DNA of 64,000 nucleotides. Source: Peribacillus frigoritolerans. Its GTDB lineage: Bacteria > Bacillota > Bacilli > Bacillales > DSM-1321. The notes beneath the pieces were generated by a model. That model was not told where the DNA came from, ran no database searches, and saw nothing but the letters and a program-made list of their open reading frames with translations. The stretch lies in the NCBI RefSeq assembly GCF_001636405.1, contig NZ_KV440950.1, positions 612,001 through 676,000 of the forward strand, in the 5' to 3' direction. Below, one piece after another: positions 17,029-25,916 of this stretch (its first letter is position 1; every line of letters starts with the position of its first letter). A program made the position numbers and the translations under genes.

Positions 17029-17592
17029 ATGATAGAAACTACACAAGAATTAATATGTAATTTATATAAGCACTGTAAAGTGACAACTTGCCATTCATTT
17101 AGGGTGGGGAATGACTTATGTGGTTTCGGACGTTTTTTGGGAATTGAAAATCAAGAATTTCTTTTTATTTTAGGAGCTCTTCATGATATTGGTAAATTAG
17201 AAATTCCTCAACAATTATTAAATAAAAAAGAAAGTCTAACAGAACTCGAATATGAAAAGATTATGCACCATACAGTTTACGGAGCACAAATAGTACAAAG
17301 CATCCCCCAATTCCCATCAGAGCTTTCAGATGTAATCTTATTTCATCATGAAAATTTTGATGGATCTGGATATTACGGAAAGAAAGGAAAAAATATACCT
17401 CTTCTTTCTAGGATTATCAGAATTATTGATTCTTACGATACGATGTTATATGGACGTATTTATCAAAATCCAAAAGACCAATACCAAATAATTCAAGAGA
17501 TTAAATCTCTTAGTGACATTCATTACGATAAAGACTTGGCGCTATCCTATACAAATTCCCTTGAAACGAAGGCTTGCCAACTCCTACTATGA
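17029..17592 (+). CDS. Stand-alone HD-GYP-like phosphohydrolase domain protein
   Basis: A soluble 187-residue protein made of little more than an HD-GYP-type domain. Metal-binding motifs are 'ALHDIGK', 'HHTVYGA' and 'HHENFDGSGYYGKKG', then 'RIIRIIDSYDTM'. HD-GYP proteins hydrolyse cyclic di-GMP or related nucleotides; here the GYP triplet reads G-Y-Y, so activity and substrate are uncertain. There is no sensory or receiver domain. ATG 17029 has AAGGAGAG upstream. It is a single gene on the plus strand in the AT-rich segment beside the WxL cluster; no partner is evident. Confidence 0.78.
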   Translation: MIETTQELICNLYKHCKVTTCHSFRVGNDLCGFGRFLGIENQEFLFILGALHDIGKLEIPQQLLNKKESLTELEYEKIMHHTVYGAQIVQSIPQFPSELSDVILFHHENFDGSGYYGKKGKNIPLLSRIIRIIDSYDTMLYGRIYQNPKDQYQIIQEIKSLSDIHYDKDLALSYTNSLETKACQLLL

Positions 17593-17752
17593 TATTCCAA
17601 TCAGCATATCAATGGTAAGGGGAGGAAATCTATTAATTAAAAGTAATCTCAATTGAAAGAAGTGTCAGCATGCTTGAAATTCAAAAATATTAAAGAATCA
17701 ATAAATCAGAATATATAAGAAAAAATTACTTAAAGACAATGGAGCCCTTCAG

Positions 17753-18004
17753 ATGGAATGGCTTCAATTTAGAGGGGGGGAAGAAGTTAATGTTAAACAT
17801 AGGGGAACAAACAAAATTCCGGAATCTCCTCACAAGGCTCCGTTTGGTCCGGGTGTGCTATTAAAGAAAGGATTTCCTGATGAATCAGCTTCTCCTGTGT
17901 TGATTGATTACACTAGGGAATTTCACTATCTTAGCAAATATAATTTGATACGCATATTAATAAGCGAAATTAATTATTCTTTTCATTCCCTAGAGAGTAA
18001 CTGA
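17753..18004 (+). CDS. Hypothetical small protein
   Basis: 83 codons, start ATG 17753 with a weak GGAG 11 nt upstream. The middle 'HKAPFGPGVLLKKGFPDES' has balanced composition, but no motif, signal peptide or membrane helix was recognised. It stands alone between the HD-domain gene and a broken ORF. It may be a chance frame. Confidence 0.25.
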   Translation: MEWLQFRGGEEVNVKHRGTNKIPESPHKAPFGPGVLLKKGFPDESASPVLIDYTREFHYLSKYNLIRILISEINYSFHSLESN

Positions 18005-18108
18005 ATGAAAAGCGCCTTAACCCTCCGTGCTTAACTCGTAGGACCCTCCAATAGCAATACTTTCCCTTTGTATATAGAACTAGTTTAAAAATGGGAAGGC
18101 TGATAGCG

Positions 18109-18324
18109 ATGGAGCATACATATACGGTGAAATTGAAGGTATGGGATTGTGGATTTTATAAGACTTACGGGGGAGTATTTCATAGGATTGGTGAGATAGG
18201 TTAATTATTAAACAAAAGCAGAAGTATGATTAGAATTGACTTCGCTTTTGCAGCAATTGAAGTAGGTGAACAGGAAGTAACGACCAGATTAATGATTCCA
18301 TGGGAAAATTCGCAATCCTTTTAA
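18109..18324 (+). pseudogene. Small ORF interrupted by one in-frame stop
   Basis: One reading frame runs from ATG 18109 to the stop at 18322-18324 (71 codons) with a single TAA at 18202-18204. The first part reads 'MEHTYTVKLKVWDCGFYK' and the second 'FAAIEVGEQEVTTRLMIPWE'. Both parts have protein-like composition, and GGAAGG lies about 9 nt before the ATG. Either one small gene killed by a nonsense mutation, or two tiny ORFs. Family not recognised. Confidence 0.35.
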
Positions 18325-18335
18325 TAGATGTTTAT

Positions 18336-18410
18336 CACCTGTATTCTATATAATTACAGGTGGAAAGTCATAATGATACAGATTAAGCTATTTGCTTAAT
18401 CCGTATCATT
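18336..18410. terminator. Two adjacent hairpins between convergent small genes
   Basis: Hairpin 1: CACCTGTA (18336-18343) with TACAGGTG (18355-18362). Hairpin 2: a 17-nt stem with one mismatch, 18372-18388 with 18394-18410, loop TATTT, overlapping the stop codon of the DUF1450 gene. Neither has a long T run, but the position fits termination from both sides. Confidence 0.5.
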
Positions 18411-18678
18411 TCAATTCATCATATAACTTATTTAAAAGATCCTGTGAATCTTCGCCGCTCATTATCTGGCCGTTCACTTTCGCATAGGGGGTTTTCTTAC
18501 AAAGTTTACACTCACTCAAACATTCATATTCCTTATATTGAATCCTTGGATTCTCTAAGAACTTACCATAATCGGCAATTGTTTGTTCATTAAGGAAGCG
18601 GTCAAGATTATTTTGGCAAAATTCAATCTGGATTTTCGCCTTTTTTGAGAACACTTTGGATAACAAGTTTTTCATCAT
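18406..18678 (-). CDS. DUF1450 (YuzB-type) family protein
   Basis: A small soluble protein of about 90 residues. The conserved DUF1450 pattern is clear: 'QIEFCQNNL', 'YECLSECKLCKKTPYAKVNG' and a C-terminal 'LLNKLYDEL'. The cysteines C, C-x3-C-x2-C recall thioredoxin-like ferredoxin folds. Function is unknown. I chose ATG 18678 ('MMKNLLSKVFSKK'), where the family similarity begins; an upstream in-frame ATG at 18768 would add 30 unusual residues and lacks a ribosome site. It is divergent from the yclNOPQ operon, with a Fur box in between that could control both. Confidence 0.7.
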   Translation of the reverse strand: MMKNLLSKVFSKKAKIQIEFCQNNLDRFLNEQTIADYGKFLENPRIQYKEYECLSECKLCKKTPYAKVNGQIMSGEDSQDLLNKLYDELK

Positions 18679-18852
18679 ATCGCTTCTTTCATTGGAAGAG
18701 TAAATATTTGTTATTTTGATTTTATCACTTCCTGAAACGAAATGCATGGTTGGTTCATCCGAATCCATTACAATTTGACTATCGGGAGAATATCAAGTAA
18801 TTCCCTTGTATATATTGACACATGTCCAAGAAATGATAGAATAAGAATGGAT

Positions 18853-18871
18853 GATAATGAATCTCATTATC
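18853..18871. promoter_or_regulatory. Fur box
   Basis: GATAATGA-ATC-TCATTATC is a perfect 8+3+8 palindrome that differs from the classic 19-bp Fur box (GATAATGATAATCATTATC) only at the three central bases. It lies 142 nt before yclN and about 175 nt before the divergent DUF1450 gene, in the only intergenic gap between them. Iron-dependent repression of yclNOPQ is the expected outcome. Confidence 0.88.
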
Positions 18872-19012
18872 ACGAATGGAAGATCCTTGTAACTATTGCA
18901 ATTTAATGAGTCCCATTTCAATAGGTGACTTAATGATAGTCTTTATTCAAATATATTTAATTAAAAATATTATCGCTGTATTAAAGTGAGATAGGAAGAG
19001 TAGGAAATGTAG

Positions 19013-19963
19013 ATGAAGATAAGATATTTAGTCATGGCGTTAATTGTTCTATCATTTACGTCATTATTCATTGGTGTAAAAGATATTACCCCCCTGGATT
19101 TATTGAATCTAAGTGATGATAAAGTGCAAATCATGCTGCAAAGCCGTTTCCCCAGAATGGTGACCATAGTCATTGCTGGTATTGTGATGAGTATAAGCGG
19201 TCTGATCATGCAGCAATTGAGCCGCAATAAATTTGTATCCCCGACGACTGCCGGTACCATGGACTCTGCAAGGCTGGGACTTCTTCTTGCCATTATCATT
19301 TTTCCATCGGCAGCACTTATTGAGAAAATGGCATTCGCTTTCATATTCGCTTTGGCAGGTACATTCTTGTTCATGAAAATTCTTGATCAAGTGAAATATA
19401 AGGATACGATCTTCATTCCATTGGTTGGTTTGATGTTTGGTAATATCGTAGGATCGATCTCGACTTTCTTTGCCTATAAATATGATTTGATTCAAAGCCT
19501 CAACACATGGATGAATGGTGATTTCTCGATGATCATGTCGGGAAGGTACGAACTTATATATCTAAGTATCCCGCTAGTCATTCTCGCATACTTCTTTGCC
19601 AATAAATTCACTGTGGCAGGGATGGGTGAGGAGTTTGCTATCAATCTAGGACTCAATTATAAGCTTATAGTCAACTTTGGATTGATCATCGTGGCATTAT
19701 CCTCCACTGTCGTTTTGTTAACGGTGGGAACGATTCCTTTCATAGGATTGATCGTACCGAATATTGTATCCCTTTACCTTGGTGACAATTTGAAAAAGAG
19801 TCTTTCTCATACAGCATTGCTAGGGGCAGTCTTCCTATTGATCTGCGATATTCTGGGCAGGATCCTTATATATCCATTTGAAATCCCGATCGGACTCGTG
19901 GTTGGTGTGATAGGAAGCGCCGTATTTATCTATCTGATACTGAGGAGAAAGGCATATGAATAA
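19013..19963 (+). CDS. yclN: Ferric siderophore ABC transporter permease (petrobactin type)
   Basis: FecCD-family membrane permease of 316 residues with about nine to ten hydrophobic helices. Family motifs include 'SRFPRMVTIVIAGIVMSISG' and the cytoplasmic coupling region near 'GMGEEFAINLGLNY', then 'GTIPFIGLIVPNI'. It forms a heterodimeric channel with YclO, is driven by YclP and fed by the lipoprotein YclQ; the B. subtilis set imports ferric petrobactin. The start ATG 19013 follows GGAAGAGTAGG. It overlaps yclO by 8 nt. The upstream Fur box predicts iron repression. Confidence 0.88.
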   Translation: MKIRYLVMALIVLSFTSLFIGVKDITPLDLLNLSDDKVQIMLQSRFPRMVTIVIAGIVMSISGLIMQQLSRNKFVSPTTAGTMDSARLGLLLAIIIFPSAALIEKMAFAFIFALAGTFLFMKILDQVKYKDTIFIPLVGLMFGNIVGSISTFFAYKYDLIQSLNTWMNGDFSMIMSGRYELIYLSIPLVILAYFFANKFTVAGMGEEFAINLGLNYKLIVNFGLIIVALSSTVVLLTVGTIPFIGLIVPNIVSLYLGDNLKKSLSHTALLGAVFLLICDILGRILIYPFEIPIGLVVGVIGSAVFIYLILRRKAYE

Positions 19964-20903
19964 TAAAAGTAGGATCATTGTATTGGCTGTTCTTGCAGCT
20001 GCTTTAACGGCAGGTTATATCTTTTGGGACCTTGGCCCGAATTGGGATTATGCACTGCCGAGAAGGGTCATAAAGATCGTCGCCATCATCGTGGTAGGTT
20101 GTGCAATTGCTTTTTCAACAGTGATTTTCCAGACGGTCACGAATAATAAAATCCTGACGCCAAGCATTTTAGGGTTGGACTCCATGTATATGCTGATTCA
20201 AACGGGAGTGATTTTCATCTTCGGTTCAACGCATATCATGATCATGAATAAAAATCTCAATTTCCTGATTACACTTGCGGCCATGCTCATTTTTGCAAGC
20301 CTGCTGTTCAAGTTCATGTTCAAGAAAAACCGCAATATTTACTTCCTATTGCTGATCGGTATCATCTTCGGAACCTTATTCGGCAGCATGTCTTCATTCA
20401 TGCAGGTATTGATTGACCCGAATGAATTCCAAATCATTCAAAATAAAATGTTCGCCAGCTTCAATAATGTCAACACGGACCTGTTAACCTTAACTATTGT
20501 CCTCATGATTGCGGCAATGATATATTTCATGAGATTTTTGAAGTATTTAGATGTCATGTCCCTAGGGAGGGACCAAGCCATAAACTTGGGTGTGGATTAT
20601 GATTTTGTCACGAAGCGGGTTTTAATCGTCGTTACGATTTTAATTTCCATTTCGACTGCCTTGATCGGTCCGATCACGTTCTTCGGATTGCTTGTTGCAA
20701 ATGTGGCTTATCAATTCATTAAGTCCTATCAGCATAAACATATCCTCCCGGGTGCAATGCTGATCAGTGTGATTGCCTTGGTCGGCGGCCAATTCATTGT
20801 AGAGAGGATCTTCACGTTTTCCACGACCTTAAGTGTCATCATCAACTTTGTCGGCGGTGTCTATTTCATCTATCTTCTATTAAAGGAGAATAAATCATGG
20901 TAG
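19956..20903 (+). CDS. yclO: Ferric siderophore ABC transporter permease, second subunit
   Basis: FecCD-family permease of 315 residues, partner of YclN. The segment 'VIFQTVTNNKILTPSILGLD' matches the conserved region after helix 2, and 'SLGRDQAINLGVDY' is the loop contacting the ATPase. 'ALIGPITFFGLLVANVAY' is a typical late helix. About nine membrane spans. It starts 8 nt inside yclN and ends 7 nt inside yclP, so the three genes are tightly coupled. Confidence 0.88.
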   Translation: MNNKSRIIVLAVLAAALTAGYIFWDLGPNWDYALPRRVIKIVAIIVVGCAIAFSTVIFQTVTNNKILTPSILGLDSMYMLIQTGVIFIFGSTHIMIMNKNLNFLITLAAMLIFASLLFKFMFKKNRNIYFLLLIGIIFGTLFGSMSSFMQVLIDPNEFQIIQNKMFASFNNVNTDLLTLTIVLMIAAMIYFMRFLKYLDVMSLGRDQAINLGVDYDFVTKRVLIVVTILISISTALIGPITFFGLLVANVAYQFIKSYQHKHILPGAMLISVIALVGGQFIVERIFTFSTTLSVIINFVGGVYFIYLLLKENKSW

Positions 20904-21655
20904 AAGTGAAAAATTTATTCAAAAAATATAATAATAAAACGGTTGTCGAGGATGTTTCCATTGAAATAATGAAAGGGAAAATCACATCCTTCATCGGTCC
21001 CAATGGAGCGGGTAAAAGTACCGTCCTTTCGATGATCAGCCGTCTCATTACCCGGGATTCAGGAGAAGTCCTTATCGAGGGTAAGGATATGGGGAAATTC
21101 AATAGCAATGAACTTGCGAAAAAGATTGCCATCTTAAAGCAGGCTAACCACATCAATATCCGTTTAACGATTCGTGAACTCGTCGCCTTTGGCCGTTTTC
21201 CTTATTCACAAGGAAAGCTGACGAAAGAGGATTGGAAATACGTCGATGAAGCGATTGAATATATGGAACTTGCTGACATGCAGGATAAGTTTCTTGACCA
21301 GCTTAGCGGCGGGCAGCAACAGCGGGCCTTCATTGCCATGGTCATTGCTCAGAACACGGAGTATGTGCTTCTTGATGAACCGCTGAACAATCTTGATATG
21401 AAGCATTCCGTCCAAATCATGAAGGTATTGAGGAGATTGGCCGATGAATTGGGGAAAACGGTCATCATCGTCATTCATGACATTAATTTTGCATCCTGTT
21501 ATTCCGACTATATCGTCGCATTGAAGGATGGCAAGGTTGTTCATAATGGGCCAACCGAACAAGTCATCAATTCCAATGTTTTAAAGGAAATTTATGATAT
21601 GGATATTGAAATCCAAAGTATCAATGACAATAAGATCTGTGTGTACTTCACATAA
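20897..21655 (+). CDS. yclP: Ferric siderophore ABC transporter ATP-binding protein
   Basis: Cytoplasmic ATPase of 252 residues. Walker A is 'GPNGAGKST', the signature is 'LSGGQQQRAFIA', Walker B is 'YVLLDEP', and the switch His is in 'VIHDINFAS'. It drives uptake through YclN/YclO. It overlaps yclO by 7 nt. The GTG/ATG choice is not an issue: ATG 20897 has AAAGGAG upstream. The next gene, yclQ, is 211 nt away. Confidence 0.9.
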   Translation: MVEVKNLFKKYNNKTVVEDVSIEIMKGKITSFIGPNGAGKSTVLSMISRLITRDSGEVLIEGKDMGKFNSNELAKKIAILKQANHINIRLTIRELVAFGRFPYSQGKLTKEDWKYVDEAIEYMELADMQDKFLDQLSGGQQQRAFIAMVIAQNTEYVLLDEPLNNLDMKHSVQIMKVLRRLADELGKTVIIVIHDINFASCYSDYIVALKDGKVVHNGPTEQVINSNVLKEIYDMDIEIQSINDNKICVYFT

Positions 21656-21866
21656 GGCAATTCCAAAATTGGTTTTAAATTACTTCAGTATTCATAGCCG
21701 TCCAGAAGTCACCCCGTACGCTTCTTAGGCAGTTAAGAGTTGGCGGGCGCCCAAGACTTTAGCCGCCTCCCGTTCATCTGGCAGGAAAAGTGATGAAGGT
21801 GAACTCTGTGATGGTGAGGATTCAATATGTAATTTTAAATAAAAAAATTTTTTCGAGGTGACAATA
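21656..21866 (+). other. Spacer between yclP and yclQ
   Basis: 211 nt, GC-richer in its first half with the palindrome GGGCGCCC near 21746-21753, then AT-rich up to the ribosome site. It may hold a processing site or a second promoter that raises yclQ expression, as binding proteins are usually made in excess. No T run follows any hairpin here. Confidence 0.35.
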
Positions 21867-22814
21867 ATGATCAAGAAATTATCCTTACTGCTTTTGGTTG
21901 CAATGCTGGCTGTAGTGGCTGTAGCTTGTGGAGCAGATAAAGAAAAAGAAGAATCAAGCACGAAAAAAGAAAGTGCTAAAAGCGAAGAAATTACGGTTAA
22001 GCACCAACTAGGCGAAACGAAAGTGAAAACAAACCCTGAAAAAGTCGTTGTATTCGATATGGGTACTCTTGATACTCTTGATAAATTAGGTGTGGAAGTA
22101 GCAGCTGTTCCTCATGATGGACTTCCGGAATACCTTTCTAAATATGAAGGTACAACTGAAAATGCCGGTGGATTAAAAGAGCCTGACTTCGAAAAAATCA
22201 ACGAAATTGCTCCAGACTTAATCCTTATTTCTGGCCGTCAATCTGAAGCATATAAAGAATTAAGCAAAATTGCCCCTACTGTTTTTGTAGGTGTGGATAC
22301 AACAAAGTATATGGAGTCGTTTGAAGAAAACGTGACACTTTTGGGTAAAATCTTCGATAAAAAAGACGAAGCAGCTAAAGAATTGGCAAGTGTTGAAGAA
22401 AACATTAACGCTTTGAAAGAAAAAGCCCCGACTGACAAAACTGGTTTAATCGTTCTTTCCAGCGGCGGAAAAGTAAGTGCTTACGGACCGGATTCAAGAT
22501 TTGGTATCATCCATGATGTATTCGGAGTACCTGCAGTGGATGATAAATTGGAAGTTTCGACTCATGGTCAAAGTATTTCTTTCGAATACATTGCTGAAAA
22601 AAATCCTGACTACTTATTCGTTGTAGATAGAGATGCGGTTGCCGGTGATGGAGCTGCAGCAAAAGAAACGATTGAAAATGACATTGTAAAAAATACAAAG
22701 GCATTTAAAGAAGGTAACATCATTTATCTAGACCCTAACTACTGGTACTTATCAGGCGGCGGTTTAGAATCTGTTGACGCTATGGTTAAAGAAGTTTCAG
22801 AAGGCATTAAGTAA
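21867..22814 (+). CDS. yclQ: Petrobactin-type siderophore-binding lipoprotein
   Basis: FepB/FhuD-type substrate-binding lipoprotein of 315 residues. The lipobox 'VVAVAC' gives a lipid-modified Cys near residue 21, followed by a Lys/Glu/Ser-rich linker. The mature part carries 'PEKVVVFDMGTLDTLDKLG', 'KEPDFEKINEIAPDLILISG' and 'SISFEYIAEKNPDYLFVVDR'. It captures the ferric siderophore outside and delivers it to YclNO. ATG 21867 has GAGGTG 6 nt upstream and yields a proper lipoprotein signal. A strong terminator follows. Confidence 0.9.
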   Translation: MIKKLSLLLLVAMLAVVAVACGADKEKEESSTKKESAKSEEITVKHQLGETKVKTNPEKVVVFDMGTLDTLDKLGVEVAAVPHDGLPEYLSKYEGTTENAGGLKEPDFEKINEIAPDLILISGRQSEAYKELSKIAPTVFVGVDTTKYMESFEENVTLLGKIFDKKDEAAKELASVEENINALKEKAPTDKTGLIVLSSGGKVSAYGPDSRFGIIHDVFGVPAVDDKLEVSTHGQSISFEYIAEKNPDYLFVVDRDAVAGDGAAAKETIENDIVKNTKAFKEGNIIYLDPNYWYLSGGGLESVDAMVKEVSEGIK

Positions 22815-22833
22815 TGTAAATATGATTTAAGAT

Positions 22834-22870
22834 AATCCTGTCCTCGATCGAGGGGCAGGATTTTTTATTT
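22834..22870 (+). terminator. Intrinsic terminator of the yclNOPQ operon
   Basis: AATCCTGTCC (22834-22843) pairs with GGGGCAGGATT (22852-22862) including one G-U pair, followed by TTTTTTATTTTTTAT. Confidence 0.88.
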
Positions 22871-23895
22871 TTTATAATAAAGCTGGATGAAACAAATATA
22901 CTAACAAAGGGGAAGAAAAGAATTCCTGCAAAACACAGGTAAGCATATAATAAGGCGCCCACAACCGAATTAAGGGGGAATGGGAAAGGACAAGGTCTAT
23001 ATTCCGCCTGTTGCCGTCGCGATGGCTTATATGGGCTGCAATCGTCAGAATTTGACCCTTCAGCCAAAAAGAAAAATTCAGTTTCTTCCTATTATACTGT
23101 CTTTTTGCATCCTTTCCGGTACCAGGAGGGATTTGAAATCGAAATTTATGTAAAATTGGCAAATTTCATTCTATTATGGATGATGAAAATAATATGATCT
23201 CCACTTCAAATTATTGGGGGGAAATCGGTGGATTAATATTTTTCAGGAAAAATTATTTGAAAAAGCTGAATAAAAAAGCCGGAGGGGAATGATGTCGATA
23301 CTTCGTGCAATCCATTTGTTATTTTATGGGATTTAAGAGTGGCTGGACGCTTATAATTAAAAGGTTAAACTTTTACAGGCACGGGGTATCAAAAGTGCGG
23401 ATGAGAAAAGCATCCATGTATCCGGCAATTAATTTTAAACTGTCGAATTATCGGGAAAAAAATCCTGGGATATAAGCATAGCTTTCAATAATTGAAGGTT
23501 TATATCTTTACATATTTTGTAATGTGCTGGTTTTTTTATAAAGAGTCGTTTATAATGGTAAAAGCCTGAAGGACGTTAAAATATTTAGTTACTGCCATCC
23601 GCAGTCACACCAAAAAATTACGGTAATATTTATTGGATTAAGGCGTGTAGTTCCTATATATTTGTTATAGGTACGCTGAACATTCGAGACGGGCGAAACT
23701 CTGTTATTTTTTCAAAGGCTTGTTCATAAGCTAAAGAAGTGTTCTGGATAAGAGTTATGGATGTGACAAAAGGTGGTTTTCACAATCTTGACTATCCAAG
23801 TGAAAGAATGCTATTATAAGGTTTCCGATTTTCCGTCTTTTGTAAGTTTGTAAAAATTTATATAAATAAACCACTAGATTAATAGAGGTGAAAGC
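22871..23895. other. One-kilobase gap before ltaS without a convincing gene
   Basis: Reading frames of 86-96 codons on the minus strand (for example 22872-23162) lack ribosome sites and have no recognisable similarity. Short plus-strand ATGs behind GGAGG (near 23291) stop after about 15 codons. The stretch looks like decayed or regulatory DNA. The right end carries GAGGTG, the ribosome site of ltaS. Confidence 0.45.
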
Positions 23896-25863
23896 ATGAA
23901 TAATTTTCTTAAAAAAAGCCGGCATTTATTTGCAGATAACATACTAGGCTTTTTCTTTATTGCGGTAGTCTTGTTTTGGATAAAAACTTATATTGGATAT
24001 CGAATTGAATTTAACTTAGGTCTTGAAAATGGCCTGCAACAGTTCTTACTGTTCATAAATCCGATCAGTTCAGCCATTTTATTCTTTGGCTTGGCACTAT
24101 TGGCTAGAGGCAAAAAATCGTTTAAATGGATCATCAGGTTGAACCTATTGATGTCCTTATGGTTATTCTTCAATATTGTATATTACCGGTCATTTACCGA
24201 TTTCATTACATTGCCAACCTTGACGCAAGTGCAAAATGCCGGGGATTTGGGACCGAGTATTTTAGAATTATTTAAAGGCCATGATGTATTTTATTTCCTT
24301 GATACGATACTTTTGATCGTGTTGTACAGATTCAAAGACTTTAAAGCGGAAGACTTCAAAGTCAAACGCCGTACAGTTGGAATGGTTTACCTAGCGGGAC
24401 TGGCGATTTTCGCCATCAATTTGGGACTTGCCGAAAAGGATCGCCCGCAATTATTATCAAGAACATTCGACCGGAACTATATCGTCAAATACTTGGGCAT
24501 GTTCAACTATACGGTTTATGATGCCGTTCAGAATACTAAAACATACGCCCAGCGTGCGACTGCAAACAGCACGGATATCGCCGAAGTCGTCAACTATACG
24601 AAGGCAACAAGCGCTGAGCCGAATCCTAAGTATTTTGGTGCAGCCAAAGGCAAGAATGTCATCTACCTGCATTTGGAATCGATGCAGAATTTCCTTATCG
24701 ATTATAAGTTGAATGGGGAAGAAGTAACTCCATTTTTGAACTCACTTGCACATGATAAATCAGATTTCATGCACTTTGACAATTTCTTCCATCAAGTAGG
24801 CCAAGGGAAAACGGCGGATGCCGAATTCATGCTTGAAAATTCCCTGTTCGGCTTACCACAGGGAGCAGCATTCACAAACCGTTCCCAAAATACGTATCAA
24901 GCAGCACCAGCTATTTTAGGACAACAAGGATACACATCCGCTGTGTTCCATGGTAATTACAAATCTTTCTGGAACCGGGATAATATGTATAAGTCTCTAG
25001 GTTTTAATCAGTTCTTCGATGCAAACCATTATAATATGGAAAATAAAGAGGAAGTACTAAGTTATGGATTAATGGATAAGCCGTTCTTTAAGGAATCGAT
25101 TCCAATGTTAGAAACGCTTAAACAGCCTTTCTATACAAAATTCATAACGGTATCCCATCATTTCCCATATGCGATGGACCAGGAAAAAGCAACAATCGGC
25201 AAGCATACGACAGGTGATGCTTCCGTTGATAGTTACTTCCAAACTGCACGCTATGCCGATGAGGCGCTTAAAGAGTTTTTCGATTATCTGAAGGAATCCG
25301 GTCTATATGATAACTCGGTAATCGTTATGTATGGTGATCATTATGGTATTTCCGAAAACCATAAAGAAGCCATGTCAAAAGTTCTTGGCGAGGATGTTGG
25401 CGCATTTGAGAATGCCCAATTGCAACGTGTACCATTATTGATCCATGTTCCAGGTGTTGAAGGCGGGGAAATGCACCAATACGGAGGACAGATTGACCTT
25501 CTCCCGACTTTATTGCATCTGTTAGGAATTGAATCTAAAGATTATGTACAATTCGGTTCCGATTTATTGTCAAAAGATCATAATGAAGTGGTACCTTTCA
25601 GGAATGGTGATTTTGTAACACCGGATGTCACTTCCATTAAAGGGAAATACTACGATACTAAAACGGGAGAATTGGTCGAGGAAAATGATGCCATCCTCAA
25701 TTATAAAACGAGAGCTGAAACGATGCTCAATTTATCCGACCAAGTAGTGAACGGCGACTTACTCCGTTTCTATACTCCAAACGGCTTTAAACCGATTGAT
25801 CCTGCTGATTATGATTACACATATGATGAAGAAGGTTCTAAGGAAGAAAAGACCGATAAATAA
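23896..25863 (+). CDS. ltaS: Lipoteichoic acid synthase LtaS
   Basis: Polyglycerol-phosphate LTA synthase of 655 residues. Five N-terminal membrane helices (about residues 15-210) are followed by an extracellular sulfatase-like domain. The catalytic nucleophile is Thr306 in 'GQGKTADAEFMLENS'. Further metal and substrate motifs are 'FHGNYKSFWNRD', 'TVSHHFPYAM' and 'VMYGDHYGISENH'. End-to-end similarity to B. subtilis LtaS (YflE) is closer than to the paralogues YfnI, YqgS or YvgJ, including the C-terminal 'GDLLRFYTPNGFKPIDP'. It is usually processed after the membrane part. Monocistronic, with GAGGTG before the ATG and a strong terminator after. Confidence 0.93.
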   Translation: MNNFLKKSRHLFADNILGFFFIAVVLFWIKTYIGYRIEFNLGLENGLQQFLLFINPISSAILFFGLALLARGKKSFKWIIRLNLLMSLWLFFNIVYYRSFTDFITLPTLTQVQNAGDLGPSILELFKGHDVFYFLDTILLIVLYRFKDFKAEDFKVKRRTVGMVYLAGLAIFAINLGLAEKDRPQLLSRTFDRNYIVKYLGMFNYTVYDAVQNTKTYAQRATANSTDIAEVVNYTKATSAEPNPKYFGAAKGKNVIYLHLESMQNFLIDYKLNGEEVTPFLNSLAHDKSDFMHFDNFFHQVGQGKTADAEFMLENSLFGLPQGAAFTNRSQNTYQAAPAILGQQGYTSAVFHGNYKSFWNRDNMYKSLGFNQFFDANHYNMENKEEVLSYGLMDKPFFKESIPMLETLKQPFYTKFITVSHHFPYAMDQEKATIGKHTTGDASVDSYFQTARYADEALKEFFDYLKESGLYDNSVIVMYGDHYGISENHKEAMSKVLGEDVGAFENAQLQRVPLLIHVPGVEGGEMHQYGGQIDLLPTLLHLLGIESKDYVQFGSDLLSKDHNEVVPFRNGDFVTPDVTSIKGKYYDTKTGELVEENDAILNYKTRAETMLNLSDQVVNGDLLRFYTPNGFKPIDPADYDYTYDEEGSKEEKTDK

Positions 25864-25871
25864 GGCTAATG

Positions 25872-25911
25872 AAAAACAGGCAGGAAGCCATCGCTTCCTG
25901 CCTGTTTTTTT
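25872..25911. terminator. Bidirectional terminator between ltaS and the RraA-like gene
   Basis: AAAAACAGGCAGGAAG (25872-25887) pairs perfectly with CTTCCTGCCTGTTTTT (25894-25909), loop of 6 nt. T runs follow on both strands, so it can end both convergent genes. Confidence 0.92.
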
Positions 25912-25916
25912 ATGTG

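Noticed and set aside
8036-18800. Accessory segment as a prophage or integrative element
   Set aside because: No integrase, transposase, phage structural gene or flanking direct repeat was found.
22872-23162. 96-codon minus-strand frame after yclQ
   Set aside because: Starts with TTG without ribosome site and has no recognisable similarity; probably chance.
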